A stretch of DNA of 64,000 nucleotides. It comes from Cranoglanis bouderius (lineage: Eukaryota; Chordata; Actinopteri; Siluriformes; Cranoglanididae). Location of the stretch: positions 5,296,001-5,360,000 of the forward strand of contig CM042551.1 in NCBI GenBank assembly GCA_023630585.1, written 5' to 3'. The translations under genes were made by a program, and so were the position numbers. Under the pieces are notes generated by a model, which had not been told where the DNA came from, searched no databases, and saw nothing but the letters and a program-made list of their open reading frames with translations. How positions within the stretch are numbered: the stretch's first letter is position 1; each line of letters starts with the position of its first letter. Below, in pieces: positions 62,486 through 64,000 of the stretch.

Positions 62486-64000
62486 TATCACATATAATTT
62501 ATCATATATGAATTCTATATTATATATCCAATACTTTTAGTTTTGGATTTTATATCATGATGATTTGTGCAGTTTGACTGTTGTTAAACCGGAGGCTACA
62601 GTATAAGCTTCCTTTACTTATAATTTGGATAACATTATAGCAGGCAAATAGAAAATGTTAACAATGTAGGCTTATTTACTGTATATATAGCAAGCTGGCA
62701 TACAATCAACCAGTAGTAATGATTAAAAGAGGAATCATAGCTATAAACATTCAGCAGGTAAAACACATCATGGACTGAATGATCATTATTTTATGAAGCT
62801 GGTAATGTAATGATGGTATTACTCAAACAAACAGTAGGCCTTGTTCCGTCAATCATTTAGTAAAGTTGTGTGTAAATGTTGTCATACACCAAACAGAATT
62901 AAAGTCTCTTAGCAAATTTGCAAAAATGTTGGTAACACAGATTTTCTTGTACTTACATGTGTACAGTATGTTGATGAACCCAACTCAGCTGTACATTACC
63001 AAGTCTGTTTAAATCACGGCTGATTTACATTGTTGATTCACAGAAGGCCATTAAAGGCAAAGCTCACAGAAAGCTGAAAACAACAAAATGGCAACTAAAC
63101 GGTGAAACAGCTTGCTCTAAATCTTCCAGTAATGCAGCTCAGCCATTACAGCATTTCATCAGACTCACACTAACTCTTGCTCCTGTTATAGAGTGCCATT
63201 ATTTTTTCCTAATTGAATAGGCTGTTTTATTTATGCATGTGTTTCACAAAATGTTCATTAAATTTATGTGTATCACAGTAACTCATCACTGCAGGTTCAC
63301 ATTAGTGAGGCATTTTTCCCAATAAATAAATTTACACAAACTCAGGAACGAAAGTGGGAAAGTGGAAACAAATGTTTTTTCCGAACTAACTGAATTTTCA
63401 TGAATACCACATTTCTTGTGTAAATGCTCCTGTGAGTGATTTATGAATAAACTTGTTCATATTCAGCTTGATAAATGGGGCCCAAATTAATGCCTAGTTT
63501 TCAAACTACAGAAGGAAAACTTCGGAAAGCAATTACAAAAAAGACAATAAAAGGAGAAAATGGTGTACAGTTCATTCCTGACTGGAGAAATCTTTTACAT
63601 TTATTTATGAAGTGTGAAGATAAAAAAAAAAAAAAGACCAGAAATCTGACTTTTGCCAAAAAATGCCATGTTTGCTTTGATACTTGCATTGATTACACGG
63701 TTTGCGTTTTCATTCCTCCGAGTTTATTTGTCTGCTCATTGTCAGCTAATGAATAAAATGTATGCAGCTGCACACGTCTTTGCATAATCCTCACTCCAGG
63801 AGGCAAAAAACAAAACAAAAAAACAAACAAAAAAGCAATTGATAACGCGATTCAGATTGGAACAAACATGGAGAGTGGAGTGGTGTAAACGGGGAGGAGG
63901 AAAGGAGAAAAAGATGCCACATCCTTCCATTACGTCTCTCTCGCTGGCACTACGGAGCGAGTGAGGGATGATGAGTGGTGTCGCAGAGAAGAGCAGCTGA
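62486..64000. other. intergenic AT-rich sequence to window end
   Basis: No exon or well-defined element. A-rich runs near 63624 and 63806. TTGATAAATGGGGCCC at 63469 resembles a common fish repeat end, but no element could be drawn. Confidence 0.35.

Noticed and set aside
1..64000. CRISPR array, operon or bacterial-type defence system
   Set aside because: All tandem repeats seen are microsatellites, minisatellites or transposon remnants in a vertebrate genome; no cas-like or operon structure.

Overview
The window looks like a non-coding-rich piece of a teleost fish nuclear genome. Several of its dispersed repeats match families I associate with catfishes (Siluriformes). That order-level call is inference from the repeats; the teleost call is firm from split-gene structure, tRNA-derived SINEs of the Mermaid/V-SINE type and many Tc1-like transposons.

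The only host gene I can support is an olfactomedin-family gene on the + strand, best matched to olfm2 (noelin-2). Five coding exons lie at 4131-4280, 14638-14793, 23764-23983, 29260-29366 and 33795-34469, with GT-AG introns and compatible phases. Joined in order they code 435 residues and a stop. The signal-peptide exon is not in the window, so the gene is 5'-partial. The last exon carries most of the olfactomedin (OLF) domain. A short 3' UTR with a long (CA)n tract and an AATAAA signal at 34854 follows.

Introns and flanks are repeat-rich. In order: tandem SINEs (0.3-1.4 kb); a SINE nested in an older repeat (2.2-2.8 kb); Tc1 relics and a (TA)n-expanded transposon (4.4-6.5 kb); a tandem array of ~155-160-bp units broken by a Tc1/mariner relic (7.4-8.7 kb); a perfect hairpin (11.8 kb); two solo LTRs with exact 5-bp target duplications (12.9 and 17.5 kb); a nested insertion in a SINE (19.8-21 kb); a 340-bp direct duplication (25.3 and 26.9 kb); and a hAT-type element (30.4-31.2 kb).

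Downstream of olfm2 (34.9-64 kb) I see no coding exon. That half holds a hAT-like element (35.3 kb), Tc1 relics (37, 48 and 59 kb), a 1.2-kb GAAA-type purine array (41.2-42.4 kb), copies of an abundant unclassified repeat (39.5, 46.8, 60.9 and 61.9 kb), a small inverted-repeat transposon nested in another repeat (54.6 kb) and many dinucleotide tracts. Some unique, fairly conserved-looking stretches could be regulatory, but one sequence alone cannot show that.

I found no RNA gene, CRISPR array, operon or new multi-gene system. The observations most worth following are microsatellites abutting olfm2 splice acceptors, the nested and inverted repeat structures whose target duplications can be read directly, and the unclassified repeat families.
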